DNA of 64,000 nt from Pomphorhynchus laevis (taxonomy: Eukaryota > Acanthocephala > Palaeacanthocephala > Echinorhynchida > Pomphorhynchidae), in assembly GCA_012934845.2 (NCBI GenBank), contig WNNJ02002376.1, positions 52,493 through 116,492 on the forward strand, written 5' to 3'. Below the pieces are notes generated by a model. That model did not search any database and was not told the DNA's origin. It worked only from the letters and a program-made list of their open reading frames with translations. Positions 1-11,234 of this stretch are shown here, piece by piece (the first letter of the stretch is position 1; each line of letters opens with the position of its first letter). The position numbers and the translations under genes are program-made.

Positions 1-1020
1 TAACAAAAATTAAACCATCAAGCAAATATAAATATATGGATGATAAAATTGAATTATTAGAATCCTTAAATATTTTAATAAATCAAAATTATTTAAAAGT
101 AGGAACATCTATATTTACACAAATAAAAGGTGTCACAATGAGAGGTAATAGTAGCCCAATTATGGTTAACTTATTTTTCGATTTTAGTACGCTTCATACA
201 AATTTAGATTAATAAGATATTAAAGTAGCGTTAGAAAATTTAAGTTACCTTATTAATTCAGTGGACAAAATTGAATTAATTGAAGCCTTAAGTATTTTAT
301 GAAATCCAATGCGATGTAATATTAACCAAATTATAGATATACTATTTTTATGCTTTATAGAATATGAATCATTTTACAAGTCATTGTTCATGACTAGTAA
401 AACACAAATCGAACCAAACTAAATCTAATTAAATTAAATTATTTATAAATTAAAAATAAATAAAAATTATTGATAAAAATTAACGATAAATAAAATTATT
501 TAAAAGTATTATTTAAGCAAATAAAATATTATTCAATAGTAGCCCAATTATAGTTGACTTGTTTTTAAGCTTTATAGAATATGCATTTGTTCATAACTGT
601 GTAAAAACTAAATCTAAACAATATAAATATATGAAATATATGTTTCGATACATTGATGATATATGTGTATTTAATTCTAATAATTTTTATTCAATTAGTG
701 AGTACATTTATCCAGAAAGCCTTATTTTTCACAAAACCAATATTAATGATAAATAAGGTGTATATCTAGATATGAACATTAAATTAACATTAACTAAAAC
801 TACTATTAATTTATATCGTAAAGATGACATATTTAAATTTACAAGAAACATATTTATGCATGAGCATTCATGCATACCATATAATATAAAATATAATACA
901 TTAAATAATCAAATTTTAAGAATTGCAACAATATGTAATGATATTGGCTTTCTTCAAAATAATTAAAATAATTTAATAGATACATATTTTAAACTAGGTT
1001 ACTATAAAAATAACATCTAA
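1..1020 (+). mobile_element. Penelope-like element RT remnant (Naiad-like, AT-rich family), scrambled
   Basis: Pieces of a Penelope-type reverse transcriptase. The catalytic motif RYIDDI is encoded near 646-663, followed by YLDMNIKL (about 766-790), RKDDIFKF (about 817-840) and a C-terminal block ending DIGFLQNN near 963. An earlier piece (36-180) encodes NQNYLKVGTSIF and a GNSSPI motif, repeated in part at 535-550, so the copy is internally duplicated and out of order. The order YIDD, then YLDL-like, then RKDD-like blocks is that of PLEs of the Neptune/Naiad type as I know them. Related copies lie at 33 kb, 40.6-42.7 kb and 60-61.4 kb. The element is broken in several places and is not expected to be functional. 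The left end is cut by the window. Confidence 0.75.
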
Positions 1021-1149
1021 GCAGAAAATAGTAAAATATATAAATCAACACAATAATATAAAGAATAAATTTAAACTCTTAAGTGGCAAATTTTTATGGA
1101 TGGATAATAAATAATATACTTTGTATTAGAATAAGATACTAGATAGTTA

Positions 1150-1315
1150 TTTCAGAGGAAATACATCATTAGCATGTATTTGGCCCCGCTGCTATGTTGG
1201 GTAGAGGAGTTATGGGCCGAAACCTGATAGCATAGCAGTTCCTCCTGATGACCTCTAATTCTTATTCTGATACAACGTCTGTTATTTATTAGTCAATTCA
1301 TAAAAATGACGTTTA
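1150..1315 (+). repeat. Structured terminal repeat 'X', best copy, at the PLE 3' end
   Basis: This roughly 165-bp module follows the PLE RT remnant and recurs at least 13 times in the window in both orientations. It holds a hairpin (1159-1181, arms AAATACAT/ATGTATTT). Three interleaved pairings follow: GGCCC 1182-1186 with GGGCC 1214-1218; CTGCTATG 1189-1196 with CATAGCAG 1231-1238; and GAGGA 1204-1208 with TCCTC 1240-1244. These helices cross each other, i.e. a pseudoknot. The tail reads CTGATGACCTCTAAT and then a stretch common to many copies. The link to a PLE end is also seen at 54985-55290, so I infer it is part of the element's terminal repeat. Confidence 0.6.
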
Positions 1316-1334
1316 TTTTAAATTTCATTTTTTT

Positions 1335-1640
1335 AACTTGATTTAAATTATAGAAAATCTAAAAACAATTATTAATTTTATTATTTAATTATTAAATTTT
1401 GATTTAGCGTTATTATGTTTTGTTTATTTTATATTTATATTAAATACGTAGACTCAGTTAGCTGATTTAATTTATACTCTGAGAGTATTTTTCTTAATTC
1501 ACCATTTTTAATAATTTAAATCAGCTAACTGAGTCTACGTAATGTTATATAATTATAAAATAAACAAAACATAATAATGCTAAATCAAAATTTAATAATT
1601 AAATAATAAAATTGATAATTGTTTTTAGATTTGTTAATCT
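1335..1640. repeat. Long inverted repeat, about 120-bp arms
   Basis: The left arm (about 1345-1468) and the right arm (about 1517-1637) are reverse complements with a spacer of about 50 bp. Both carry the recurrent block TACGTAGACTCAGTTAGCTG and a tract with TATGTTTTG. The same sequence occurs singly at 18360-18440, 42830-42930 and 54690-54805, so this is a head-to-head junction of two copies of one tail sequence. Confidence 0.8.
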
Positions 1641-1677
1641 AGAGTTTGGGTACATGTATGTACCCAAACTCTAGATT
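1636..1677. repeat. Perfect 20-bp-arm palindrome
   Basis: The arms AATCTAGAGTTTGGGTACAT and their exact complement are separated by two bases. A third partial copy (TTGGGTACATACATG) follows directly. It abuts the right arm of the long inverted repeat, so it sits at a rearrangement junction. Confidence 0.85.
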
Positions 1678-1689
1678 TTGGGTACATAC

Positions 1690-2920
1690 ATGTTCATTTA
1701 TTTTATCAAAACTAAGACTTCGGCAATATTATTCTGTTTATATAATGTTTGTAATACCATCGTTACATTTTCAATATTGAATAAATTACCTTGTTATAAC
1801 ACTTTAATCTTAATTAAACAATCAAGATATCATTTAAAAAGTTTTAAAGTGTTTGAAAAGTGTTTTAAGATATTTCCGCCGTAGCTAATGAGATATTATA
1901 AAATAAAATAACCTATTTTTATTTATTATAAATTAATATTTTATTTATAATATACTATTATATTTTATAAATAAAATAAAATAAATTTTATTTTTCAATT
2001 AAATATATAAGTATATTTTAATATCTGTAAAAGATAATTTATTTAAAATTAATGTTTTGATTCCCGACATAAGATTAATTGATATAAAATGACCATATAT
2101 GTTTTAATGTTCTTATAATGGTGTTAACTAATTCTATCTGCTTATTAATTTATACATACAAATTTTAATATTTTATTATTAAAAAACTATTATTTTTATA
2201 AATAAAAAATTATTTTTGAAATTTTTTTACAATATTAAAACTATATTTAATTATGTAAATACTCTTTTATTTTCAGTTTTTTATATTTTTAATAGATATT
2301 TATAAATATATTTATAATATATTATAAAATTATATTTATATATTTATAAATATATATATATTTATAAATATATATTGTAAAAGTTTTAACTATCATTTAA
2401 ATTGCATCGTCTTTATTATCTAAGGTAAAACCGAAATGAAAATCCACTCCAACAAATCTTTACAAATTTTTCAAAGTGTAATTGTCTTCCAATGTGGCCT
2501 AAAGGTTAATTCTTTAAATGAAATACAAAAAGTAGTTTAAACTGTAATAATTTTCATACAATCAGTTTAAACATGAGGGTTAGCAAAAATGCAATTGTGT
2601 TGGGAAATCAAAGCGGGTTTTTCTGTAAATGTAGCACTATTTAACTACTTGAAAGTAGTTAGATATACATGACTATGAAGCAAAACTGTAATGTATGGAT
2701 TGGGAATTCATAGAAGATATATTCCAGTGGAGCACATGATCCGCATTTTTGATGTTGGTAATTGGCTTTGTGTTATTTTTATTTAAAAAACAATGTTTTA
2801 CGCTTAATAGTTATACTGAAGTTAAAATCGCATTCCTTGTCGACAACAGTAATAATTTAATAACTGTGATGTTATTTATCCACTTTGTTTAGAAAGAGAA
2901 AACACGATAATAAAAACAAT
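1690..2920. other. AT-rich stretch without recognised gene
   Basis: I see only A/T-rich sequence with short runs such as ATATTTATAA near 2280-2390. The more mixed part (2400-2800) has no open frame or splice pattern I trust. It lies just upstream of the proposed first protease exon and so could contain its promoter, but I see no clear motif. Confidence 0.4.
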
Positions 2921-3013
2921 CGATGAACTGTTTCTTATTCGCATAAAACGTCTTTCTCTTTTTCTGCTCAGTTATCATCTGAATTTAACGTCTTCGAAGA
3001 TTTATTTTTCCAA

Positions 3014-3117
3014 ATGAGTAACAGCCAAGCAGCAACTTTTCAACTTGTTTCACTTTTACCAAATTCGTTGTTGTGGCAAGTTGATATGATGAAAGCGAAC
3101 GATCCAATGAGATTAAG
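3014..3117 (+). CDS. Putative exon 1 of a type II transmembrane serine protease (cytoplasmic tail)
   Basis: The frame opens after an in-frame TGA near 2924. The first ATG is at 3014, and the reading ends at an AAG|GTATGT donor (3117/3118). It encodes about 34 residues beginning MSNSQAATFQLVSLLPN and ending MKANDPMRL plus a split Arg codon. There is no recognisable domain; this would be the cytoplasmic tail. The exon ends in phase 2 and joins exon 2 (6231), which supplies one base. A pyrimidine-rich tract and AG at 2970-2971 could also make this an internal exon. The frame also runs on to 3247 without splicing. The link to the protease is inferred from phase and topology only. Confidence 0.4.
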
Positions 3118-3257
3118 GTATGTTTACGAACAAGCTTCCAGTGTCGGCTTTAAAAAGCAACAGTTTAATAAATTTATTTTACGAAATTTAAACTTTTATA
3201 TGTGGACTAATTTCAATAATCTTCTTGGACAATTTCAATTGATTTAACATTTGCATT

Positions 3258-3286
3258 ACACGAAACATTTGGTAATGTTTCGTGTA
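3258..3286. repeat. Short perfect hairpin
   Basis: TACACGAAACATT and its complement flank a 3-base loop, about 140 bp after the proposed exon 1 donor. No run of T follows that would suggest a terminator. It is probably another of the many small palindromes in this window. Confidence 0.7.
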
Positions 3287-3289
3287 CAG

Positions 3290-6225
3290 AATTCACATTT
3301 CCCGTGCTTAGAACATCAAAATAAAAGTAGAGTTTTGCAAAAAAAAATATTGAATTTGCGGAACTTGACCACTTCATTGATACGACTTTGACAAGTTTAT
3401 ATTATTGATAATTAAAAATAATTAAATTGATTGGCAATTATAAAAATAACGAAAATATTTTTTAACAATAATTAATTTTACATTTTTCGAAAGTTATAAT
3501 TAATTATAATTAAATAGTAGAGTAGATTACAAATGATTTTATGCTACATTCGGGTCATTTGCGCCAGTTTTATTCTCCCAGGTTTTGCGAACCCTTTCCT
3601 CACTTCTAGCCCGATACAATTTCGCCAGCCTGTTTCTAGCACAACATTATCGCCTAGTGTATATTTGAACTAAATTCATTCAAACTGGCGATCCATGGTA
3701 TCATCTTATATGCCTGCGGTTACAAACCAACGTATGGAGAGAAAGTTACAAAATGAACATTCTATTTTCGCTATATTTATTTTAGTGATTATCTTGCAAT
3801 ACTATAAGTTTTTCATTTTTCGAAATAAAAATGCTAAAGGATTTAAAATACATACGTCCATGAGGGATCACACCACCATTCTCGAAATTTCTACACGAAA
3901 TCTTACATGCTAATCCCAGGATTAACATGTAGGACCACTCACTGGACAATATCAAGACGTTATGTATGTAAGTATTATTGAGTATAAGGTCTCTTCTGCA
4001 CATGTAAGTTATGTACGTTATGAGTACAATGTACCTGCAATTTATCACATGTAAGTCCATTCACTTTCAAAACTTTTACTAAAAGTCGATTATTTAAAAT
4101 TGATTAATGAATTTATAAATCAGATCAACTAACTGACTTTTTCGTATTTTATGTTATTTATAAATAAAAAATAATGCTAAATATAATTTAAATAATCGAA
4201 AAAAATATAAATAATTAATTAAACATATAACTTAAATACTTATAACTCGAGAGAATTACGCCAATGTAGATTAATATATAGACGTTGTAAACACGAAAGA
4301 ATCTGAAAACATTTGTACACAATTAAAAGCTTCTAAAATGTGATTTGTATATGACTTTTATAAGATATCAATTATACACAATCGTTTTAATGCTGTGATA
4401 TATAGTCGAAATTAAATTTCATAAATGCATTCAATTCAGTTGTTCAGTTTCGAAAATCAGTGTATTTTTTGCAAGCAGTATACATCGCTTTTATTTAATC
4501 TTTAAAAAGTTTAAATTAAAGTAAAAGTCTTTTTATAAATCGACTAATAAATAACAGACGATGTATGAGAAAAAGGATTAGAGGTCATAATGAGGAGCTG
4601 CTATGTTAGCAGGTTTCGACGCCTATTCCTCGATCCAGCATAGCAGCAGAGCGAAATAAATGATCATGGTATTCTTCATCGGATGAATGATAAATAATAA
4701 TAAATTTAAATTAACATTTGCCAATTATTTGACTGAAATTCTTCCATATTTAATTCAAATAAATTTTTATATTTGATTATATAAAAGAGTGGAGATAACA
4801 TTCATACCTTCCCAATTTTAAATCATAATTTAAGAATTTACTAAGCAATGCAATTCATAAATTTAATATTTACAAATGATAAATAATACAAAATAAAATT
4901 CAAATAATAAAAAAATAAAAAGATAATAATTAAAAATTGTTATATAAGATTTTATTTTAAATTAAATTTAATATAAGAATCAATTTTATGAATTGAATTT
5001 ATTTAATTTATATTTTAATTTATATTTTCAATTATATATTATAATCATTCATTGTAATACGGATTAGAGGTCATCAGGAAGAACTGCTTTACTATTAGTT
5101 TTTTAAATATTGACGTTAATAATACTAAATAAAATTTAAATAATAAAAAATAAAAAGATAATAATTAAAAATTGTTATATAAGATTTTATTTCAAATTAA
5201 ATTTAATATAAAAATCAATTTTATGAATCGACTAATGAATAAAATACGATGTATAAATATAGAGATCATCAGGAAAAAAAATGAAATTTAAAATAAACGT
5301 CATTTTTATGAATTGACTAATAAATAACAGACGTTGTATCAGAATAATAATTAGAGATCATCAGGAGGAACTGCTATGTTATCAGGTTTTAGCCACTATT
5401 CCTCGACACAACGTAAATATAAATAATTAAATAATTAAAAATTATTAATTATTAATAATAAATAATTAAATTATTTAAATTATTTATAAAATAATAAATG
5501 ATTTTTAATAATTTATTATTAAAAATAATAATTGAAATAAATAATTAAATAATAAATTATTGTTATAATTGTTCTAATAATTACAAATAATCACAAACTA
5601 TTATATGATTTTATTATACTAGTGATTATTTGTAGATTATTTCTGAACGTGACGAAAGTGTTTTGTTGAAAATTCAATAAAATCAATTTTTATATTTTGG
5701 GGCAAAGTGGCTGTCGCTTTGTAGTATTGAATATTTCCACTCGTGAGTTCGTTATCATGTTTCGAAATAGTGAGAAACTCTTTTGCAGACTCATCAAGAA
5801 GAAATAAATTTTAATTATAAAAGTTTAAATTAACTTAAATTTTATTAATTTTGATAGTTTATAAATGATTATTAATCGACTTTTTTCAAATTGATTAGTT
5901 AAACTAAATTATTTTACTGGACAATTATTTATTTTAAAGATAATTATTTAAAAGAATTGATTAGTAAGTTCAAATTACTCTTCTGACTTATCCACGAATG
6001 AACCTTTTAGCGCAGATACATATTAATTTTGGCAAATCCGTCATAACGCACGCGAGAGAAGCCATTATGTGTTAATGTAACTTTATAACTTTATGACGAG
6101 GATTTGTGATGTTTCTATTAAGCATTAGTTGAAAAGTATCATAAAATTGCTTTATTAAATATTAAATAAAATTATATTATAAATATAAATATTGTTTACT
6201 ATTGAATATTATTTTCTATTGCTAT
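3290..6225. other. Proposed intron 1: AT-rich, with degraded copies of repeat X
   Basis: No gene is supported here. Minus-orientation copies or fragments of repeat X lie at about 4545-4680, 5050-5100, 5225-5280 and 5300-5410, each with AGAGGTCATCAGGA-type or GCTGCTATG-type blocks. A fragment of the GTAGACTCAGTTAGCTG-type block lies near 4115-4150. Weak open frames near 3695-4060 look like chance. Confidence 0.5.
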
Positions 6226-6230
6226 AATAG

Positions 6231-6382
6231 GACATTGCGTAAGACTAAGGCTCGTAATAATCTAAAACGAGCCATTTTGTATGGATCATCAATACTTTCG
6301 ATCATTTGTATTTTAATAATATTAATCAGATCTGAATGGATGGGTGTATGGAAGATAAACCGGAAAATCTATAAATATCCAT
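6231..6382 (+). CDS. Putative exon 2: membrane anchor of the transmembrane protease
   Basis: It is bounded by an acceptor (GCTATAATAG, ending 6230) and a strong donor (CAT|GTAAGTAC at 6383). It encodes a basic segment TLRKTKARNNLKR, then a hydrophobic segment AILYGSSILSIICILIILI (proposed residues 49-67), then RSEWMGVWKINRKIYKYPC. Positive charge before the anchor predicts cytoplasmic N-terminus and lumenal/extracellular C-terminus, the type II topology of this protease class. It enters with one base (completing Arg after exon 1) and leaves with one base (T, completed to Cys by exon 3). It could belong to another membrane protein. Confidence 0.5.
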
Positions 6383-6649
6383 GTAAGTACAAGTTATTGG
6401 AGATATCTTTAATAACTTTATTAGATTATTAAACGTAAAATAAATAAATTTTATTTTTAACATTGCGTTTGTGCCATGTATAAGGCACCAACATGAGCAA
6501 ATATATTTGTTCATAATTTAAACAGAGTACACACTAAATCAGTTATTAATAAAACCCTTACTTACTTACTTACTAAATCAATAATCTCTTTCCATTATGA
6601 ATTATATAGTTTCAAAGGAAGAAAGAATAACATATTTTATTTATTTGCT

Positions 6650-7510
6650 TCCTTTTTTGAACATGTATATGTTGGTCAAACCAGTCAAGGTCTGCTAAAC
6701 GTATTAGGGTGTGTATCAAAAAGTTGGTACAGGACCTGATATCGTTTCGTGGACCTCAAATGTTTCAACTAAATGGCTAGTTTCCACTGCTACATCACAT
6801 TACTTACGTTGCCGGCTTATCTATTCTAACTAAGCTAACTTATCTTTTAAGTTAGCTTAGTTAGAATATAATTTAACTAACTAACTTATCCATTCTAACT
6901 ATAACTTAATTTGTGAAAGAGAAAATGCTATCACACATAATTTACTAAAAAGTGGTTTTCCGCTTTGGACTATTAAGGAAGCTAAATTTAAATCTTTAGC
7001 GCAAAAAAAAATAAAGTTTTTGGTCCTGAAAAAGAATACATCATATAGGAATACCTTTTATTAGTAACAAGTGGAATTCAGTATTTTCAAAGTTTATTAA
7101 CAATAACATAAAAAATAATCGTATTAACCAAGTGCACATTTTAACAAAAAATTAACTAAACTTCACAACATTTTTAAGCGTAAACCAGATTTTAACAAAG
7201 ATGCCATTGTTTATAAAATACCTTGTAAAGAATGCGAACAGGTATATGTTGGTCAAACGGGTCAAGGTTTGCTTAAGCGTATTAAACAACATAATTATAA
7301 TGTACGTAAAGGGATCAATTCTAGTGCTGTTGCTCAGCATTTTGTGAGTTTGAATCATTTCGTTGATTTCGAAAATGCATCTATTTTATCATTTGAAAGT
7401 AACTTGTTATCTCGCATTATTCAAGAGGCGTATTTTATTTAAAAAAAGAACCAAATTTAATGCTTAAAAATAAATCCGATTACAACCTTAAATTAAATCA
7501 TAATTAATTA
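6650..7510 (+). mobile_element. Penelope-like element 3' part with C-terminal GIY-YIG domain (copy 1)
   Basis: The best piece (about 7190-7440) encodes DAIVYKIPCKECEQVYVGQT followed by GQGLLKRIKQHNYNVRKG and LLSRIIQEAYFI. This is the GIY-YIG endonuclease end of a PLE (IVYKIPCK.C...YVGQT). Upstream, 6900-7130 encodes the RT-to-endonuclease linker, with blocks such as SGFPLWTIKEAKFK and VSNKWNSVF. A separate YVGQT fragment lies at 6660-6710. The RT part is missing. It lies in proposed intron 2 of the host gene. Confidence 0.75.
6822..6868. repeat. Hairpin inside the PLE fragment
   Basis: TATTCTAACTAAGCTAACTT pairs with its complement across a short loop. The host PLE reads CTATTCTAACT at 6830 and again CCATTCTAACT at 6890, and copy 2 has CTGTTCTAACTATCACTTAA at 7808. 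The hairpin is therefore an extra, templated insertion in this copy. Confidence 0.75.
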
Positions 7511-7774
7511 TTCCAATATTACATTATTTTAATTTTTTCAATTCGTATGTTTTTTCTAATTGAATTATTATTTTGTTTTGGTTTAGATTAAATTATAATT
7601 TATTAATCTACTTTTACATTATTTTTATCTTATTATTTTTATATTTATTTTATCATTTGAAAGTAACTTATTATCTCGCATTATTCAAGACGCGTATTTT
7701 ATTAAAAAGAACCTAATTTAATGCTTAATAATAAATCCGATTACAACTTTAAATTATTCCAACTAATTGGCTGA

Positions 7775-8250
7775 TTTCCGCTGCCATGTCACATTACCTA
7801 CGTTGCAGGCTTATCTGTTCTAACTATCACTTAATTTGTGAAAGAGAAAAGGCTATCACACATAATTTACTAAAAAGTGGTTTTCCGCTTTGGGCTATTA
7901 AGAAAGCTAAATTTAAATCTTTAGCACATAAAAATAAAGTTTTTAATCCCAAAAAAAGAATACATCATTTAGGAATATTTTTTGTTAGTAACAAGTGGAA
8001 TTCAGTTTTTTTAAGTTTATTAATAGTAGCATCAAAAATAGTTGTATTAACAAAGTGCACATTTTTAACAGAAAATTACCTAAACTTTACAACATTTTTA
8101 AGCGTAAACCAGATTTTAACAAAGATGCCATTGTTTATAAGATACCTTGTAAAGAATGTGAACAGGTATATGGTACTTGTTATCTCGCATTATTCAAGAA
8201 GCGTATTTTATTAAAGAGGTACATAATTTAATGCATAATAATTAATTTGA
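7775..8250 (+). mobile_element. Penelope-like element 3' part (copy 2), partly deleted
   Basis: Near-duplicate of the 6.65-7.5 kb fragment. It encodes HLICEREKAITHNLLKSGFP, KKRIHHLGIFFVSNKWNSVF, and then KIPCKECEQVY at about 8140-8170. After that, most of the GIY-YIG core is skipped and the sequence resumes at LSRIIQEAYFIK (about 8180-8215). A third tail piece (7640-7770) separates the two copies, so this is a small tandem cluster. Confidence 0.7.
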
Positions 8251-8589
8251 TTTGAACCTTAAATTAAATTAGAATTAATTATTCCAATATTACACTATTT
8301 TAATTTTTTAATTCGTTTGTTTCCTCATTGTTCCAAGATATTTTGGTTTAGATTAAATAATAATTAATTACTCTAATTTTTCATAATTTTAATTATTCAA
8401 TTCGTATATTTTTATCCCTTGTTTTATGATTTTGTTTTTTCTTTCTGATTTGCTTCTTTTAAAATGTGTGTTGTTTAATTTTTGTTGGTATTTTCTTTTT
8501 CTTTTTATACAAAAACTTAATGCATAAATATGGTAACGATGGAACAAAATGTTATAAAATGTCAATTATCTTTCTATGTCGTCTTTTTA

Positions 8590-10440
8590 TAATGACGGGC
8601 AAATGGGATCAGATCTCTCTCCAGCCAAAACGATTGTGCCGCCTTCCTTCTAAACCATTCAGGGTCTCTCATACACCAGAGGGTCAAGCCGAAGCGTACT
8701 ATGGTAAGTAATTTCGAGACGAGGAGCTTAAGTAATCTAGATATTTGCTCTGGCGGACGTCTTCTAGAAAAGAAAACTAATCCCGGAATATCCCAGGTAC
8801 CCTAGAGGCGCACCTGAACTTTCTCACTTAATGACAGATGTTAGGCTCGTTTCAGGGATCATCTAGCTCCCTTTACTACACTTTTGATCTTAATCAAGTT
8901 TGGTACGGTCGACCATTTATCCGGAACAGTACAATCCAGGTATTTTACTCGATGAGTAAAGGTAAGGATTGGTAGATTGTTCAATATGGAAAAGAGGGCT
9001 GAGATTGCCAATCTCTTTAGTTTTTTCTTTGTTGTGAAGGAGCCTTTAAAAACAACCACCTGCGATTAAGATGAGTTGAGAATACGATTGCACTTGGTTA
9101 ACTGGTCTTTTAATCTTAAAAAGAAACGGCTGATGTCCGAGACTATAACTATGCACCTACGTCCAGAGGATAGGACTGTGGTATCATCAGTGTATACCAC
9201 TAGATGTTGATTTCGTTTAAATGACTTAAAGAGTACGATAGAAGCAGCAAGATAGAAGATGGGAAAAACGGGGACTCTTGAGGTCAACCTGTAATAGGTA
9301 AAACTGACGAGCATCAGGGTCGTCTTCATAAAATAACCGTTTGGTATTCAGCAGTATATCCACCATGTGAACAATTCTCACAGGCAACCCGAGGGACATA
9401 AGATAAGAGATAACAAATGGAACGGAAATACGGTCAAATGCAGCGAAAAAATCAAAGAGAACAACCACAACGAGCGGATGACTATTGTCCTGACAGAACC
9501 GGTGTATCTCACCTACTCCCGAATAGACTGAGCGACCTTTAACAAACCTATTGAAACTTGATTGGATTCAGTTACGCCTACTTAGATGCTCGGGATTCTA
9601 CGCGTAAGCGCTTTTTCGTAGATGAATCTGAGGGAGTTTTGTATCGAAATAGGGCGCAGATCGTTAGGGTATGAGACAGCGTGTTTCTTTTCTAAAAATA
9701 TTCTGTGGCTAATATTAATAGCGGTCACATTTGATGGTTAGGCCAACAACATAGTGATGGCTACTTCTCTTCTCTAATCAACTGTCAAAAGCTGACAGAC
9801 ACGAGAAGAGTATCGGGGCATGGGATCTGGAGGTTCCCGAAAAAAGACCAAAGGCGTTCATAATATCAGTAAACGATAAATCCATGCTCCTGAGGTCACC
9901 CGAAGTCTATAATTGTGTAAGGTTAGTAACTCCTCCAAAACTTTATCAAGGCCTATGTTGCCAATCCAACCAGATTCTCTCTCTTTCCAGCAGACAAACT
10001 TATCCTTCTTGAATATCTTCCAAAAGTAAGAATGAGATGGATTAAGACGAGCAATGCTCGCCCTATTTCTACTCAGCTATAACCTAAATCTAGAGCTCCA
10101 GTATTCTTTCGAGAGGTCCTGCCGGAGGTAAACAGATAGATTAGAAAGGTATAGCAGTTGGGTGGTCTCTCTTTAGGTAGTCGAAATTATCGCCGTAGCT
10201 TTCGAAAAAAGATATGAATTAAATCGGTTCAGACTCGTAATTCCTACGACTGGGAAGTGTAGGATCGCGGCCTGAAAGAAGGCTACTTTGATTAAATCAA
10301 AGTACAACCTCCTTCTAAGCAGCGTGTCTTTCTCTAACCTCTATCGAAGTAAGTCATGCGAGGTGGACAGTTGTTAGCGCGACTGCTCAATACAGGTAGG
10401 GTTTAGCAGCCACCTCTCGTGTAGCAGTAGTATGTCGAAG
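8590..10440 (-). mobile_element. LINE-B copy 1 (Jockey/I-type LINE), minus strand, endonuclease C-terminus to 3' end
   Basis: Read on the minus strand, the RT blocks are FFAAFDRISVPFVISYLMSL (near 9420-9440), the fingers/palm blocks around 9300-9400, QHLVVYTDDTTVLSSG (near 9180) and SDISRFFLRLKDQL (near 9110). VKYLDCTV is near 8950, and a 3' tail at 8590-8700 corresponds to the ends of copies 2-4. Frames are broken many times. TDDT stands where YADD/ADDT is expected. This is the distal half of a rearranged element whose ORF1 lies at 10831-12700. Confidence 0.75.
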
Positions 10441-10488
10441 AGTGAATTTGTTTTTGTGCAATGAAAGGTAGGAGATAGTGGTTTATGT

Positions 10489-10565
10489 ATAAAATATACG
10501 TTCTTGGATTAGCTAAAATATACGTTCCTGGATTAGCTAAAATATACGTTCCTGGATTTGCTAAG
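10489..10565. repeat. 24-bp tandem repeat, about 3 units
   Basis: The unit is close to TTAGCTAAAATATACGTTCC plus TGGA, repeated three times with a few changes. It sits at the junction between two displaced LINE-B blocks and looks like a short replication-slippage expansion. Confidence 0.85.
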
Positions 10566-10830
10566 TGCTGCATTAATCCAGCGACCAGTTCTGTCATTAA
10601 AGTTACAGGTAACATGCCATAGCCGCTACCCAATATACCGTCTAGGAGATCACGGTTATTGCGAATCTCTCGCTTCCGAATATATATTGGCTATACTGAT
10701 GCGTTTACCGTTCATCCAGAGTGATATAATTAAACAAAGCATGGCTGGATAAGTATAGTTTAATAAGGGAGATGATCTGGAGGTTCCCGAAAAAGGACCA
10801 CAGGCGTTCAGGAATCTGGTTTACGCTTTA

Positions 10831-11234
10831 TGTTTGTGCAAAACTAATAGGTTTGGGGATGTCCTTCATAATAAATCTGACGTTTGACAATTTGTACTAA
10901 TTTTCCAAATCTTCAAAGCTCTATCCGGGAGTTTAATATATTCGTTATCTTAACTGCAGCCTGGATGGACTTGTACATGATCGAGACAATAGTCTCCAAG
11001 TTCTTTGCAGCAAACTTGAGGTACTCCTGTGATATGCCGGCGTTAATGAAGCTGATCCGGTATTAATAACCTACACTTCGTGCTGAGCTTATAAGTATTC
11101 TGTTTAAGGTGAAACATTTGAGGAACCCTCGCAAACAAATGTTAAACATATGATTGTTCGAGATTGGTACCTTAGGAGTCACGATCACTAAGTTTGCTAT
11201 CTTTGGTATCGGTACTAGCTCCTCTGATTTTGAG
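10831..11234 (-). repeat. Duplicated LINE-B ORF1 segment (distal copy)
   Basis: Nearly identical to 12218-12574, with one internal stretch lost from that copy. On the minus strand it encodes LVPIPKIANLVIVTPKVPI and later SQEYLKFAAKNLETI. These match the ORF1 of copy 3 (HPIPKLKNLAVIKLSAPI at about 15541-15595; WDLAKEYEIFFHDELMDV). ORF1 N-terminal sequence therefore occurs twice in this element, once displaced downstream of the endonuclease start. Confidence 0.8.

Noticed and set aside
1225-1262. CTGATGA in repeat X as a hammerhead ribozyme
   Set aside because: CTGATGACCTCTAATTC is not followed by a stem II and GAAA box at a usable distance on either strand. The minus-strand CTGATGAAATTTG also lacks it. 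I report the repeat as a pseudoknot candidate only.
3782-4060. Open frames on both strands near 3.7-4.06 kb as genes
   Set aside because: Overlapping frames on opposite strands, no family motifs and no convincing splice context; they look like chance openings.
10338-10565. CRISPR-like array at the 24-bp repeats
   Set aside because: The units are directly adjacent with no spacers, and the DNA is plainly from an animal.
10403-10633. Protein with LANPGTYI repeats (minus strand)
   Set aside because: The repeat comes from a 24-bp DNA tandem inside a broken LINE junction; no start context or family.
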